DNA from: Candidatus Protochlamydia amoebophila UWE25
GTDB taxonomy: Bacteria > Chlamydiota > Chlamydiia > Chlamydiales > Parachlamydiaceae
Assembly: GCF_000011565.2 (NCBI RefSeq)
Contig: NC_005861.2
Coordinates: 1,922,001 to 1,986,000, forward strand
Reading direction: 5' to 3'
DNA: 64,000 nt
Part shown: piece after piece, positions 1 to 9,008 of the stretch
How the letters are laid out: every line of letters starts with the position of its first letter
Numbering within the stretch: the first letter of the stretch is position 1
The notes under the pieces: generated by a model
What the model saw: the letters and a program-made list of their open reading frames with translations, nothing else
Databases searched by the model: none
Told to the model about the DNA's origin: nothing
Program-made: the position numbers and the translations under genes

Positions 1-202
1 AGGAAATCTCAAAGCTTGCTACTAGGATCGTCAATAGCCAAAAGCCAACTAGAAAAGTTCCCACCCATGACAGAGTCACTACCAACAATTTCTCTTTTTT
101 ATTTCTCTCTGGAAGGTCTAACCTCGATAAAATAGAAGACAGAGGAATAGAAAGGACAGTAACTATCCCAATCAGAAATGCAAATAAAGTTAACAATAAC
201 AT
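1..202 (-). CDS. N-terminal part of a membrane protein, cut by the window edge
   Basis: The reading frame is open from an ATG at 202 to the left edge, giving 67 residues. An AGGG stretch lies 5 bases before the ATG and can serve as ribosome binding site. The product has two hydrophobic segments, about residues 2-22 and 40-64, separated by a charged linker (LPERNKKEK). It is therefore an integral membrane protein in which only the first helices are visible. The linker followed by a hydrophobic stretch is faintly like TrkH-type transporters, but this is too little sequence to name a family. Confidence 0.6.
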   Translation of the reverse strand, partial: MLLLTLFAFLIGIVTVLSIPLSSILSRLDLPERNKKEKLLVVTLSWVGTFLVGFWLLTILVASFEIS

Positions 203-373
203 ATTAGCCCTGGGTTATCTTTTTTTAAACATCTGGAGTAATTTAATTTAAAAAATCACATCCATAAAAATACAATGTTGTTCCGTTCTAGAAATCTTAT
301 TTACGAAAAATCTTTATATTGTTAATAACTCTTCTGATTATAAAAAATTCAAGACAAATGACGGGGAGCTTGT

Positions 374-1279
374 ATGAATAAACGCTTATTATACATTTTA
401 TTTTTCATGTGTATAAATATTTTTCTCTACGCTGAAAAAAAGGACCCTCTCAAAAAAATCTATCCTCTTAAAGCCGATCCTATCGATGTTGTGATTGTTT
501 CTCATCCAAAAGATAGAAATACCCTGGATTATTGCATTCAAGGAATTAAAGATAATGGTGCTTTAATTAGACGTGTGATTGTGGTTTCCGAAACTAAATT
601 AACAGACTGTGCCGAATGGTTTGACGAACATCAATTTCCCTTCAGCAAAGACACTATTACAAAAGTCATTGGGAGAGGAGACAAAAAAAAGGCAGAGACT
701 TTTTTTAAAAAAACGGGACGAGGAGCTGGCTGGTATTTTCAACAACTTCTCAAACTTTATTCCGCTTTTGTTATCCCCGATATTTCTTCTAATGTGTTAG
801 TCATCGATGCCGACACCCTCTTTATGAATCCTGTAAGCTTTATTAATGAGAGGCAGGGAGGTTTATTTTGCGTCAGCCCTTTTCCAGGTAAAAAACCGTA
901 TTTCAGACATGCAGAAAAACTACTTCCCGATTACCAAAGAATTTATCCAGAAGTTTATAGTGTTTGTCATCATATGCTATTTCAAAAACCCATTTTAAAA
1001 GAGATGTTCAAGACAGTTGAGAATTACCATAAAAAAGCTTTTTGGATTGCTTTCTGTAACTGTGTGGATGTGGAAGCAGAAAAGAAAGGTGCTTCCGAAT
1101 ACGAAATTTATTATAATTATGCTTTAAGGCACACTGATCAAGTTCAAATTCGCCCTTTAATATGGGCCAATAGTGCTCATTTAGCTGATTGGGCTTATTA
1201 TAAAAGAGATGGATATCACTTTGTCTCTTTTCATACTTATATGATTGGTAAATGGCCAAGTATTTATGGAACTCAATAA
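374..1279 (+). CDS. Secreted DUF6492-like protein with a glycosyltransferase-like acidic motif
   Basis: 301 residues starting with a Sec signal peptide (MNKRLLYILFFMCINIFLYA), so it is exported. The mature part begins with IDVVIVSHPKD and has VLVIDADTLFMNP around residues 142-154. That DxD-like element after a hydrophobic strand resembles nucleotide-sugar-binding GT-A folds. The pattern fits DUF6492 proteins, which I recall in environmental chlamydiae and other bacteria; activity is unproven. GGGGAG precedes the ATG. The gene stands alone and converges on a gene at 1364-2191, with a hairpin between them. A role in glycan modification is inference only. Confidence 0.65.
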   Translation: MNKRLLYILFFMCINIFLYAEKKDPLKKIYPLKADPIDVVIVSHPKDRNTLDYCIQGIKDNGALIRRVIVVSETKLTDCAEWFDEHQFPFSKDTITKVIGRGDKKKAETFFKKTGRGAGWYFQQLLKLYSAFVIPDISSNVLVIDADTLFMNPVSFINERQGGLFCVSPFPGKKPYFRHAEKLLPDYQRIYPEVYSVCHHMLFQKPILKEMFKTVENYHKKAFWIAFCNCVDVEAEKKGASEYEIYYNYALRHTDQVQIRPLIWANSAHLADWAYYKRDGYHFVSFHTYMIGKWPSIYGTQ

Positions 1280-1291
1280 TAATTGTTAGAA

Positions 1292-1335
1292 AATGCATTT
1301 CTCACCTTATGTTTTTGTAAACTAAGAAATGCATT
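1292..1335. terminator. Bidirectional hairpin between convergent genes
   Basis: Eleven-base arms AATGCATTTCT (1292-1302) and AGAAATGCATT (1325-1335) pair perfectly around a 22-base loop. They lie between the stops of two convergent genes. There is only a weak T-rich tail, so termination is likely but not certain. Confidence 0.5.
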
Positions 1336-1363
1336 GAATATTTATATGAGCTCAAAAACAAAT

Positions 1364-2191
1364 TTAAGGGCTACCTCTTTGAAAATGAGATTTTTCTTGC
1401 TCCTCTTGCTCAAGCTTATTCCATAAAGCAACAGCATAAGTTTGCATATCAGGATTTAAAGCTGGAACGATATGCTTAAGAAAATGTCCTTTCATTTTCC
1501 CTACATGCTCAGTATCTACAAAGGCAATTTTTCCAGATTTTGTAAAAGGTTGATTGCGAGGAAAGGCATCACATCCTCCCACAGCATGTAAAACAGTACA
1601 AAGCTCTGTCAATACATCAATGTTCATATGATAGTACATTTGCATGCACATTCCATTCGGATTTTTGTAATCATTATAAATATCCATGTTTTCAACAATT
1701 AAAAGGTAAGATGGATCTTTATCACCCTGAGAAAATGATTTAGGTAACCTATAAAGCCATTTTTTTGGCACCACCAGATGATTAAATCCATGTTTTAAAA
1801 CGTATTGTCGCAAAATTTCTGCCCCTTGGAGACGCTTAATAAAATTTTCGAGTTGTTTCTCTTGCGTCATACTATTTGGGAATTTCTTAAACAAATAACC
1901 TTGTACATAATAATGGGATCCTACCATAAGTTTACGGTGACCATGAATGACTTTAAAACCTGCTTGTTTAAAATGATCAGAAGATTTAAACATTTTTGAA
2001 TCTTTAAAAATCATTTTTAAAGCATCGTGTAAAGGATGTCTGCGAGGAAGTAAATATGGTTCAAGAGATTTGTTTTGACAAGTGTTTTTTTCTTGTTTTT
2101 GGGGGTCTAGTTGGGCAGGTAATTCGCCAAAAACAATCAGAGAAATGAAAAAAAAATGAAAAAATGAAAGTTTAGACTGAAGATTTAACAT
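1364..2191 (-). CDS. Secreted protein with kinase-like motif, paralogue A
   Basis: 275 residues with a hydrophobic N-terminal signal ending near LPAQ (residue 27). The whole mature part aligns with the divergent gene at 2565-3341, including HRKLMV, YLFKKF, VPKKWLY, LIVENMDI and FVDTE. I read this series as a protein-kinase-like fold: a strand-3 lysine at K102/K103, a hinge at LIVENMDI (163-171), a catalytic-loop pair D208 and N213 (D plus five, as in HRDxxxxN), and D226 in VDTE standing in for DFG. The D-N-D spacing is identical in both paralogues. No glycine-rich loop is obvious. The kinase assignment is inference; the paralogy and signal peptide are plain. Probable export to periplasm, inclusion or host. 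Confidence 0.7.
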   Translation of the reverse strand: MLNLQSKLSFFHFFFISLIVFGELPAQLDPQKQEKNTCQNKSLEPYLLPRRHPLHDALKMIFKDSKMFKSSDHFKQAGFKVIHGHRKLMVGSHYYVQGYLFKKFPNSMTQEKQLENFIKRLQGAEILRQYVLKHGFNHLVVPKKWLYRLPKSFSQGDKDPSYLLIVENMDIYNDYKNPNGMCMQMYYHMNIDVLTELCTVLHAVGGCDAFPRNQPFTKSGKIAFVDTEHVGKMKGHFLKHIVPALNPDMQTYAVALWNKLEQEEQEKSHFQRGSP

Positions 2192-2564
2192 ACTAAAACC
2201 TAATGTGAGATTTGCAACCGAGCTACTTGTTTTATTTGAATTTATATTTTCTAAACACTTAATTTGAACCCGCAGAAATTAAGCTAAAAAAATTCGCGAT
2301 TTAATAGATGGTTTAAAAGTTTAATCCTTTAGTGCAATTAATACTATCGAATAAAAAATAAAACGCTTATTCAGAGATAAGTTAAAAAATTGATCTTTAT
2401 TATCCGTTCAAAAATAACGAGGATAAATCGTTAATTTACTTAAATAGCACAATAAAAAAATAAATAGAGAATTTGAAGGAATGACTTTATTTCCAGTACA
2501 TGTTATTAACTTTTACCTTATAAAAAATGCTGATGGACAAAACTACTTTTTCAAAAAGAGGTCT
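2192..2564. other. Divergent intergenic region between two paralogous secreted-protein genes
   Basis: The region must hold the promoters of both genes. It has a short inverted repeat, CTTAATTT (2258-2265) and AAATTAAG (2276-2283), around a ten-base loop, which could be an operator or only a chance AT-rich hairpin. No further gene is seen. Confidence 0.3.
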
Positions 2565-3341
2565 ATGAAAAAAACGATAATTTTTTCAATCTATCTAATA
2601 ATGGTGGTATCTTTCTGTTATCTTTTCCCAGCCTTAAATGCTAGAGAATATGAAATAAAGCAATACTTACTACCTAAAAATCACCCATTACAAATTCCCT
2701 TAAAAAATCTTTTTCAAACTCCAAACATGTTTGATTCTCCCAGAGAGTGGCATCTCTCAGGATTCCAAGTGCTTGATCGCGTTCATCGCAAGTTAATGGT
2801 AGCTCGCCATCCAACTGTAAAAAATTATTTATTTAAGAAATTTCAAAATACAGTTTCAGCTAAAAAACAGTTAAACAATTACTTAAAGAGAGCATCAGGT
2901 GCGAAAGCACTGAGCCAATTTATTATACGCAATCATATAAACCATATTATCGTTCCTAAAAAATGGCTATATCCTCTTCCAAAAAAGTTTTCTGATTCGA
3001 AAACGAAAGAGCAAACTTATATTTTAATTGTGGAAGAAATGGATATTTGTGAAGGTGGGGTAGATCCAATGGGAGAAGTCGCGCTTCATTACCAACATAT
3101 TCAAGAAGAATTATTGAAAGAGCTTTGCTTTGTTGTTTTTTGTTTTAGGGGTTTAGACTCTATGCTTCACAATATGCCTTTCACCTATCAAAACAAAATC
3201 ACTTTCATTGATACTGAAAAGTGGAAGGAAAAAAGAGAAGGTTATTTACAAAGAGCGATGCCATTTCTTCGACCAGAAAGCCAAGCTTACGCCTTAGAAA
3301 TTTTTAGAGCTTTAGAAAATCAAGAAATTAAACTAAATTAA
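2565..3341 (+). CDS. Secreted protein with kinase-like motif, paralogue B
   Basis: 258 residues if started at the ATG at 2565, which is preceded by AGAGG and yields a proper signal peptide (MKKTIIFSIYLIMVVSF, cleavage near LNA at residue 26). An in-frame ATG at 2481 would add 28 residues that bury the signal, so I reject it. It is collinear with paralogue A: YLFKKF with K91/K92, VPKKWLYPLP, hinge LIVEEMDI, then D198, N203 and D216. The D-N-D pattern with gaps of 5 and 13 is exactly conserved while much surrounding sequence has diverged, which argues for selection on it. A kinase-like fold is inference; substrate unknown. The two genes are divergent, which suggests an old inverted duplication. 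Confidence 0.7.
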   Translation: MKKTIIFSIYLIMVVSFCYLFPALNAREYEIKQYLLPKNHPLQIPLKNLFQTPNMFDSPREWHLSGFQVLDRVHRKLMVARHPTVKNYLFKKFQNTVSAKKQLNNYLKRASGAKALSQFIIRNHINHIIVPKKWLYPLPKKFSDSKTKEQTYILIVEEMDICEGGVDPMGEVALHYQHIQEELLKELCFVVFCFRGLDSMLHNMPFTYQNKITFIDTEKWKEKREGYLQRAMPFLRPESQAYALEIFRALENQEIKLN

Positions 3342-3579
3342 AAAGATTCTTTGCAATTCAATTATCCAATCTCTATTCAATAGAATTTTAGAAAAATTTG
3401 CTGTTGGCAAGGGATTTATGGAATATTTTCAAGGAAATTAAAAAAAATGATTTTTACTTTAATGTTTCAGTTTTGGAAAGAAGCGATAAAGGAAATAAAA
3501 CCTCCTCTGTTTTTTAAAACAATTTGATTCTACTTACTCTACCCAATATAAAAAACGTTATCTTATTTAATCTGAAGTC

Positions 3580-3890
3580 TTTATTTTCGATAAATTTCTG
3601 AATCATGAAGCAGAAATGAAAAGATTAAATTACTTCATGTCCTTTTATACCATAATGCTCAAAAATATTTTCACAAACTGTTGAGTTATTAAGAATAGTA
3701 ATCTGACATCCTAATCCTTCAAAAATTTCTCTGTGAATAGCTTCTTCAAAGGTTTCTCCAAATTCTACCCCACCTCCTAATGAACACCAATCTTTAAGCA
3801 ACCCTCTCATTATTTAAAACTTCACAAACAAGGAGGCGATTTTCAAAGCAAATGATACCAATGGCTTTGGCTCAAATAACATTCTTAGGG
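3580..3890 (-). pseudogene. Decayed Nudix hydrolase
   Basis: On the minus strand the middle part (3810-3625) contains GGGVEFGETFEEAIHREIFE, a Nudix box (GxxxxxE, seven residues, RE) with the second glutamate of the REUxEE core changed to glycine. The N-terminal strand IGIICFENRLLVCEVLNNE lies upstream in another frame and ends at TAA. The C-terminal part GHEVI meets a TAA, and FSFLLHDSEIYRK continues in a third frame. At least two frameshifts plus stops make this a pseudogene. Family members hydrolyse nucleoside diphosphate derivatives. Confidence 0.75.
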
Positions 3891-4024
3891 CTCCCAATAG
3901 CTTTATCCAACATCCTTTTGCCTAGTTATTAAAATAATTAGGAAATATGGATCAAATTCCTTGGCGGAAAAAATCCGAAATTTTAATTTCGGATTTTAAA
4001 GAGCTTACTTTTAACCAAGAAAGA

Positions 4025-4258
4025 TTATTTTACTAACTGAATTTTTGGCGCAGACTGTATACATGCTTCTTCTTCTTCTTGATCTATGCACAATTGTGCA
4101 CCTTGTAAAAGATAAGAAGCCAACGTAACATCACCTTCATAAGTCATTTCGACTTGCATTTGTCCATCTTCTGTTGGCTCTCCGCAGGTAATGAGCACAT
4201 AACAAGATGGATTTTTATCTAAAACCTCTTGTAAATGCTTTCGACTACAATTGCTCAT
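4025..4258 (-). CDS. Small acidic protein of unknown function
   Basis: 77 residues starting MSNCSRKHLQ at 4258. The start is chosen because AGGAG sits 5 bases upstream; an earlier in-frame start at 4282 has no such site. The protein has an N-terminal basic segment, a central strand-like part (YVLITCGEP, VEMTYEGD) and an acidic cluster (DQEEEEA) near the end. It has no signal peptide or membrane segment. I do not recognise the family. It lies between two decayed genes, yet its frame is intact and its ribosome site is good, so I regard it as a real gene. Confidence 0.6.
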   Translation of the reverse strand: MSNCSRKHLQEVLDKNPSCYVLITCGEPTEDGQMQVEMTYEGDVTLASYLLQGAQLCIDQEEEEACIQSAPKIQLVK

Positions 4259-4659
4259 ATTTCTCCTGATAAATAGATTCAATTAAGGAAAAAGATCAAA
4301 CTAAACTGACATTAAAAAGGTCTTAAAAAAAGAGGAAAACATAAGCCAGCCCCTTAGTAGAAGTCACATTAGCGGATACGCCAATTTATACACAAGCGAA
4401 TTGAAAAGTTGATTTTTTCTTTAATATAAATAATTTTTAAATCATTCACAAATCTAATGCAATGAAGACCATAGACAAATAAATAGAGAATTACAAATGG
4501 ATATTTTATTCCGCTCTTATCTTTATTTCTTATTTAAAGTGAATTGAAAAGCCAATCTGGTTACTTGCAAAATCGCGTCAAAATTAGTCTTCCATTCATT
4601 CTTTTTCTTATTACACGAAAGATTTGAAAAAACTAACAGTTCTATTACGACGTAATTTC
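4259..4659. other. Gene-free spacer
   Basis: No supported frame is seen. The right part may include unrecognisable N-terminal sequence of the decayed M20 peptidase that follows. Confidence 0.4.
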
Positions 4660-5342
4660 CTGTGTTTAGGAGATGAGAGAGAGTTAATTTTTCTTCCTAC
4701 TCGACAAGGTTAGAATCTAAATGAGAGCCAATTCAATCACCCCTTCAAGTAAGTTTTAAGAATAAGAAAACGTCTTCCAGCACCAATCAAAATTTTATCC
4801 GCTAGACATTTTGATCCTGTTCACTCTCCTTGTAACCCACTTTAAAAAGTTGTAGAGAAAAACCACTACACTTGGATTGGCCCAAGAGTGACTGACATGA
4901 AATGGACTGGCTATTCTGGTCACAATGTTAATGATGGCATTGGAAAATTCTTCTTATGCTGACTAAATTAGCTGGGAAGTGATCCTAAATTCGAATGAAG
5001 AAATTGGATCAACGGTGTCTAGATATTTATTTGAAGAGGCGAGAAAAAGAAATTTAAGCGAAATGATTTTTAAGTTTGCGCTTCCAGATGGAGTTTTTGT
5101 CAGGGTCCGCCAAGTTTTCTTCTATTTTTTATCGTTTTTATCACTGAAAAGTCTGCTCATGCAGGACCGAGACTTCTCATTCGGTCGATATGCTATTTAT
5201 GCCCTATTATCAAGCATATCGGACTATTCACCTTGAACGTTGGATTTATGGAAGGTAGGGCCCTGTTAATATTCTGCCAGAGTTTAGCTTATATCGTTTG
5301 AATGTGAAAAACTCAAATTCTATCGATATTTCAACTATTTAA
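4660..5342 (+). pseudogene. Decayed M20-family metallopeptidase
   Basis: Pieces in shifting frames read in the order of an M20/CPG2-type peptidase. RKRLPAPIKILSARHFDPVH corresponds to the first metal-binding histidine (GHxDTVxP). TWIGPRVTDMK corresponds to the GxGVxDMKGG segment with the metal-bridging aspartate. ILNSNEEIGS (from 4982) corresponds to the NxDEEIGS element that supplies the catalytic and metal-binding glutamates. FALPDG, then DFSFGRYAIYALL (HAGRDFxxGRNAIxAL) and GPVNILPEFSLYRLNV (GxxVNIVPExxxxRLNV) follow. A TAA breaks the part after the first motif and at least two frameshifts separate the later parts. Such enzymes remove C-terminal residues or hydrolyse N-acyl amino acids; this copy is dead. 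Confidence 0.8.
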
Positions 5343-5686
5343 AATCACATAAAAAAATAGCCATAATTTGCGGACAAAAATACTGCCGACTCTTTTGGTT
5401 GTTAAAAAAAATATCCAACCATTCTCATTTAAAGTTAAGAGATAGCTGAATAGAATAGAATAACTTTTTCAACAAACTCTAACATCCAATTTTTAGCTTT
5501 CAGTTGACATTCCCATTGAAAAGCTGCATTGATTTGATATTCATGCTAAAATCCCTCTTGCAAAAATAAATACCTATTAACACAGTATAGCGTTTATTTG
5601 AATATAGGATTGTTTACAAAACCATCACTCATATTTATCAAAACATGAAATCAAAAATTAAAAAACATAGAAATTCCTAAATCTTG
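5343..5686. other. Gene-free spacer
   Basis: AT-rich sequence downstream of the heptose genes. I see no gene and no strong terminator. Confidence 0.4.
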
Positions 5687-7048
5687 TTAATTCAAAGTGA
5701 CTGGAAGTTTTAAATCGTCATGCAGCCAAACATTTAAAAGATAAGATTCAGGATCCACACATTGAAGGTGATGACCATCATAGGCATATGATTTAGCAGG
5801 TTTTACATCGCTGCATAAAAACTTTAGATTATCTTGCTGGATAAGTATAAAACTGACCTCTTTTAAAGAGGCAAGCATATCTATTCCCAATCGAGAAGGC
5901 TCGGAATCTATTACATAGATTAAAAGAGGTTGCTCACCAACTGTCAACTCTTGAATCGATTGAAAAAGAGATAAAGAGATGCTTTCAATGCATTGTACAA
6001 TTAGCAGATTGAAAGGATTTTTTTTCAGGACTTCTCGAAGTACAAACACTTGCTCATGATCAAAGACTTTATGTTTCATATCATGTTGAAATAATCTGTA
6101 AGCAACATCTGATAAAGTGACTCTTGCGCATCCCACTTGCTCAATGGCAATTCCAGCTGCGACATTGCAAAGTTGAGCTGCTACTGAATAAGTAGTTTTA
6201 TTCGCCAAAGCATAAGTGAGCATAGCCAACACGGTATCGCCAGCACCCGTAACATCTTTAACTTCTTTTGCGTGAACAGGGAAATCCTGCCGAGTTCCCG
6301 ACGGTTCAAAAAGGGAAATACCAGCTTCTGAACGAGTAATCATTAACAAGCGTGCTTGAGTGATATGCAAGATTTTTTGGGCAACTAAATCAAGTGGTGC
6401 TGAAGGCGGTAACCCAACTGCTGCATAAGCTTCCGAAAGGTTAGGTTTAATTAAAGTTGTTTGAGTATATTTAGAAAAGTCGTGTCCTTTTGGATCTGTT
6501 ACAACCAAAATGGCATTTTTATTAGCATAATCAATGATAGCTTTAAGGAGCTGATCTGTTAGAAAACCTTTACCATAATCGGAAATCGCGATCGCTTGAA
6601 CATCATGCATAAAGGTTGGGATAGCAAGAATGATTTCTTGCTCTAATTGGGCATCAAGGGAGACAATTTCTTCAAAATCTATGCGGACAATTTGTTGATT
6701 TTCTGCAATAACGCGGTTTTTGACAGGCGTTCTGTATCTTTGTTGGTTGAAAATAGCTGACGTATCAACTCCTTCTTGACTTAAGACATTGCAAAGAACA
6801 TCGCCCCCCCAATCCTTACCTGTTCTACCTATCGCTGTTACCTGTGCACCTAACGAAATTAAATTGAGCACAACATTCCCGGCTCCTCCTGGTTTATGCT
6901 CTTCATGGTGAACATGAATGACAGCAACAGGAGCTTCAGGAGAAATTCTTTTAGCCTTTCCTATAGTATAAGTGTCTAATAAGAAATCTCCAATTACTGC
7001 TACCTTAACAGGTTTTAAATCTCGCAATGTATTTGCTAACGCTACCAT
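5687..7048 (-). CDS. hldE: HldE-type heptose-7-phosphate kinase with a degenerate C-terminal domain
   Basis: 453 residues. The first ~320 are a PfkB/ribokinase-family kinase: KVAVIGDFLLDTYTIG at the start, GGAGNVVLNLISLGAQV, ISDYGKGFLT, and the catalytic KDVTGAGDTVLAML. It should phosphorylate D-glycero-D-manno-heptose 7-phosphate for ADP-heptose and lipopolysaccharide core synthesis. In bifunctional HldE the second half is an adenylyltransferase with TNGCFDxxHxGH. Here that half is short and the segment after EVLKKN reads LLIVQCIESISLSLFQS, with no HxGH. The adenylyltransferase step is therefore probably not done by this protein. It overlaps hldD by 7 bases (ATGGTAG), so the two are translationally coupled. 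Confidence 0.85.
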   Translation of the reverse strand: MVALANTLRDLKPVKVAVIGDFLLDTYTIGKAKRISPEAPVAVIHVHHEEHKPGGAGNVVLNLISLGAQVTAIGRTGKDWGGDVLCNVLSQEGVDTSAIFNQQRYRTPVKNRVIAENQQIVRIDFEEIVSLDAQLEQEIILAIPTFMHDVQAIAISDYGKGFLTDQLLKAIIDYANKNAILVVTDPKGHDFSKYTQTTLIKPNLSEAYAAVGLPPSAPLDLVAQKILHITQARLLMITRSEAGISLFEPSGTRQDFPVHAKEVKDVTGAGDTVLAMLTYALANKTTYSVAAQLCNVAAGIAIEQVGCARVTLSDVAYRLFQHDMKHKVFDHEQVFVLREVLKKNPFNLLIVQCIESISLSLFQSIQELTVGEQPLLIYVIDSEPSRLGIDMLASLKEVSFILIQQDNLKFLCSDVKPAKSYAYDGHHLQCVDPESYLLNVWLHDDLKLPVTLN

Positions 7049-8028
7049 ATTTTCTTCGTCACCAAATAGTTTTTTACATAATCTTCAATAGCAGCTTCCA
7101 AAAGCATGGGATGAGATTGATCTTTTAGTATCGTTTCAAGCTTTTTTGTATCTGCACGACTGTAATTTTGATATTTCCCAACCAATTCTTTTGGCATGTC
7201 AACATATTCAATTTTGACAGGACAATCGAGAGCTTTAAAAACAGCATGTGTTAAGGAATTCCATGTAGAAGCTTCCCCGCTACCAACATTATATAAACCT
7301 CCAACGTCGTTTTCTAAAAATGCACACGTGATTCTAACAACATCTTTGACATAAATAAAATCTCTTTTTTGCTCTCCGTCTGCATAAAGATGAGGCTCGC
7401 TCGATTTAAAAAGTTTGACTGTTTCACCCTTTAAAATTTCTGGTACCATTTTATTCACAGCTGAGGCCATTCGCCCTTTGTGATATTCATTAGGACCAAA
7501 TACATTAAAGTATTTTAATCCCACAATTTTTTCTAAGGCTCCTTCTGTATAAGCCCATTGATCAAAAAGCTGTTTAGAAAAGCCGTACATATTTAAAGGT
7601 TCAAGCGAGTACAACTCGTTTTCTTTATCTTGAAATCCCTTTAAGCCATCCCCGTAAGTGGCTGCTGAAGAAGCGTAAATAAAGCGATGCTCATGTTTTA
7701 ACGCATACTCAGCTAATTGAACTGTATAGCGGTAATTATTTTCTAAAAGGTAACTAGCATCTTTCTCTAATGTATTTGAACAAGCTCCTAAATGAACGAA
7801 CGCTTCAATCAAGGATTCTTTTCCATTTAACCAATTAAATAATTGATGTTTAGGAATGATGTCGGCAAATTTTTTACCAACAAGATTTTTCCATTTTTCA
7901 CTGTGCCCAAGTTCATCAACAATCAAGAGATTCGTCATTCCTTTGTTATTCAAATAGCGAACAAGACAAGAGCCAATAAATCCAGCTCCACCTGTGATTA
8001 CTATTAATTGATCATCATATATTTTCAT
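7042..8028 (-). CDS. hldD: ADP-L-glycero-D-manno-heptose 6-epimerase
   Basis: 328 residues, normal length for RfaD/HldD. It is an extended short-chain dehydrogenase: VITGGAGFIGS near the N-terminus binds NADP, and the catalytic YxxxK is YGFSK. The specific pattern KYFNVFGPNEYHKGRMAS is typical of this epimerase. It converts ADP-D-glycero- to ADP-L-glycero-D-manno-heptose in the cytoplasm for lipopolysaccharide inner core. It is first in a two-gene operon with the heptose kinase. The minimal Chlamydia species lack a heptose core, so this pair marks an environmental chlamydia (from general knowledge). Confidence 0.93.
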   Translation of the reverse strand: MKIYDDQLIVITGGAGFIGSCLVRYLNNKGMTNLLIVDELGHSEKWKNLVGKKFADIIPKHQLFNWLNGKESLIEAFVHLGACSNTLEKDASYLLENNYRYTVQLAEYALKHEHRFIYASSAATYGDGLKGFQDKENELYSLEPLNMYGFSKQLFDQWAYTEGALEKIVGLKYFNVFGPNEYHKGRMASAVNKMVPEILKGETVKLFKSSEPHLYADGEQKRDFIYVKDVVRITCAFLENDVGGLYNVGSGEASTWNSLTHAVFKALDCPVKIEYVDMPKELVGKYQNYSRADTKKLETILKDQSHPMLLEAAIEDYVKNYLVTKKIW

Positions 8029-8149
8029 TATTCGAACTCATCAAAAAAAATAAATAAATCTATAGTCTATCATAAATAAGACAAGAAAGAACTAAAAATT
8101 AAATTTTGGAAAAATAAATTTGGCATTCCTAAGGCTAATGGAACAAGCG

Positions 8150-8983
8150 TCAGGTTAATTTGGGCAGCGTAGAATACCAACGATTGGATGAACGGTTGAT
8201 AAAGTACGCAGAAAAAGCTTTAAAAGAAGCAGGAATTTGCCCTTGACCAATACAAAAAAAAGAAGATCCTGACCCAGACATAAGCACTGTATCAAAACCA
8301 GAAGACAGAAGAGTGTTTTTTAGTATTTTTAATTCAGGTTTGATTTCAAAAGCCGAAGCTTCTAAATCATTAAAATAAGGTTTTTCTTTAAAGCTTGCAT
8401 AATCGTTATTATTTTCATTAGGCTGAGAGAAATTTAAGTGCTTATAAACTTCTGGAGTCGAAAGTCCAAAAGGAGGCTTAACAATCCAAATTTTACAATG
8501 AGCTAAAGGTTCTAAAGAATTTACACATTCTCCTCTGCCAGTACAATGAGCAGTTCCTTTGGAAAAGAAAAAAGGAATGTCTGCCCCAATTTCGGATCCC
8601 CATTGCATTAACTCTTCTGTTGTTACGATTTCTCCTGCTAGTTGATTACAAGCCCAAAGAGTAGTCGCAGCATTACTGCTACCTCCTCCAAGTCCTGCTT
8701 GAGAAGGAAGTCGTTTATCTAAATGAATGCGCAAGTGTAAATCCAAACCAGTTTTTGAACGAAATAAACGCATGGCTTTAAGAACTAAATTAGAATCATC
8801 GGTGGGAAGATAAGGATCTGAACAGGTGAGCGTATCTATTGTCTGCCTTTGAAATGTTAAAATATCCCCAGCAGAGATTGTTTGGAAAAGTGAGGAAAGC
8901 TCATGATACCCATCCGCTCTTTTGCCAATAACTTTTAAAAATAAATTTATTTTTGCCGGTGAAAATAATCGAATGGAAAACAT
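8150..8983 (-). CDS. ispE: 4-diphosphocytidyl-2-C-methyl-D-erythritol kinase
   Basis: 277 residues from the ATG at 8983 (MFSIRLFSPAKINLFLKV). The frame extends to a TTG at 9016, but the family begins at the PAKINL element. The GHMP-kinase signature is seen as LPSQAGLGGGSSNAATTL, and the C-terminal motif as VLMSGSGSSFFC. The enzyme phosphorylates the 2-position of CDP-methylerythritol in the non-mevalonate isoprenoid pathway. It follows rplI, as I recall in C. trachomatis (CT803-CT804), and may be read through from the ribosomal operon past the palindrome at 9009. Confidence 0.92.
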   Translation of the reverse strand: MFSIRLFSPAKINLFLKVIGKRADGYHELSSLFQTISAGDILTFQRQTIDTLTCSDPYLPTDDSNLVLKAMRLFRSKTGLDLHLRIHLDKRLPSQAGLGGGSSNAATTLWACNQLAGEIVTTEELMQWGSEIGADIPFFFSKGTAHCTGRGECVNSLEPLAHCKIWIVKPPFGLSTPEVYKHLNFSQPNENNNDYASFKEKPYFNDLEASAFEIKPELKILKNTLLSSGFDTVLMSGSGSSFFCIGQGQIPASFKAFSAYFINRSSNRWYSTLPKLT

Positions 8984-9008
8984 ACTATTTATTATCTCAA
9001 TAATAGAT

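Noticed and set aside
2481-2564. Longer N-terminus of the second kinase-like protein
   Set aside because: It would bury the signal peptide; the ATG at 2565 has a good ribosome site.
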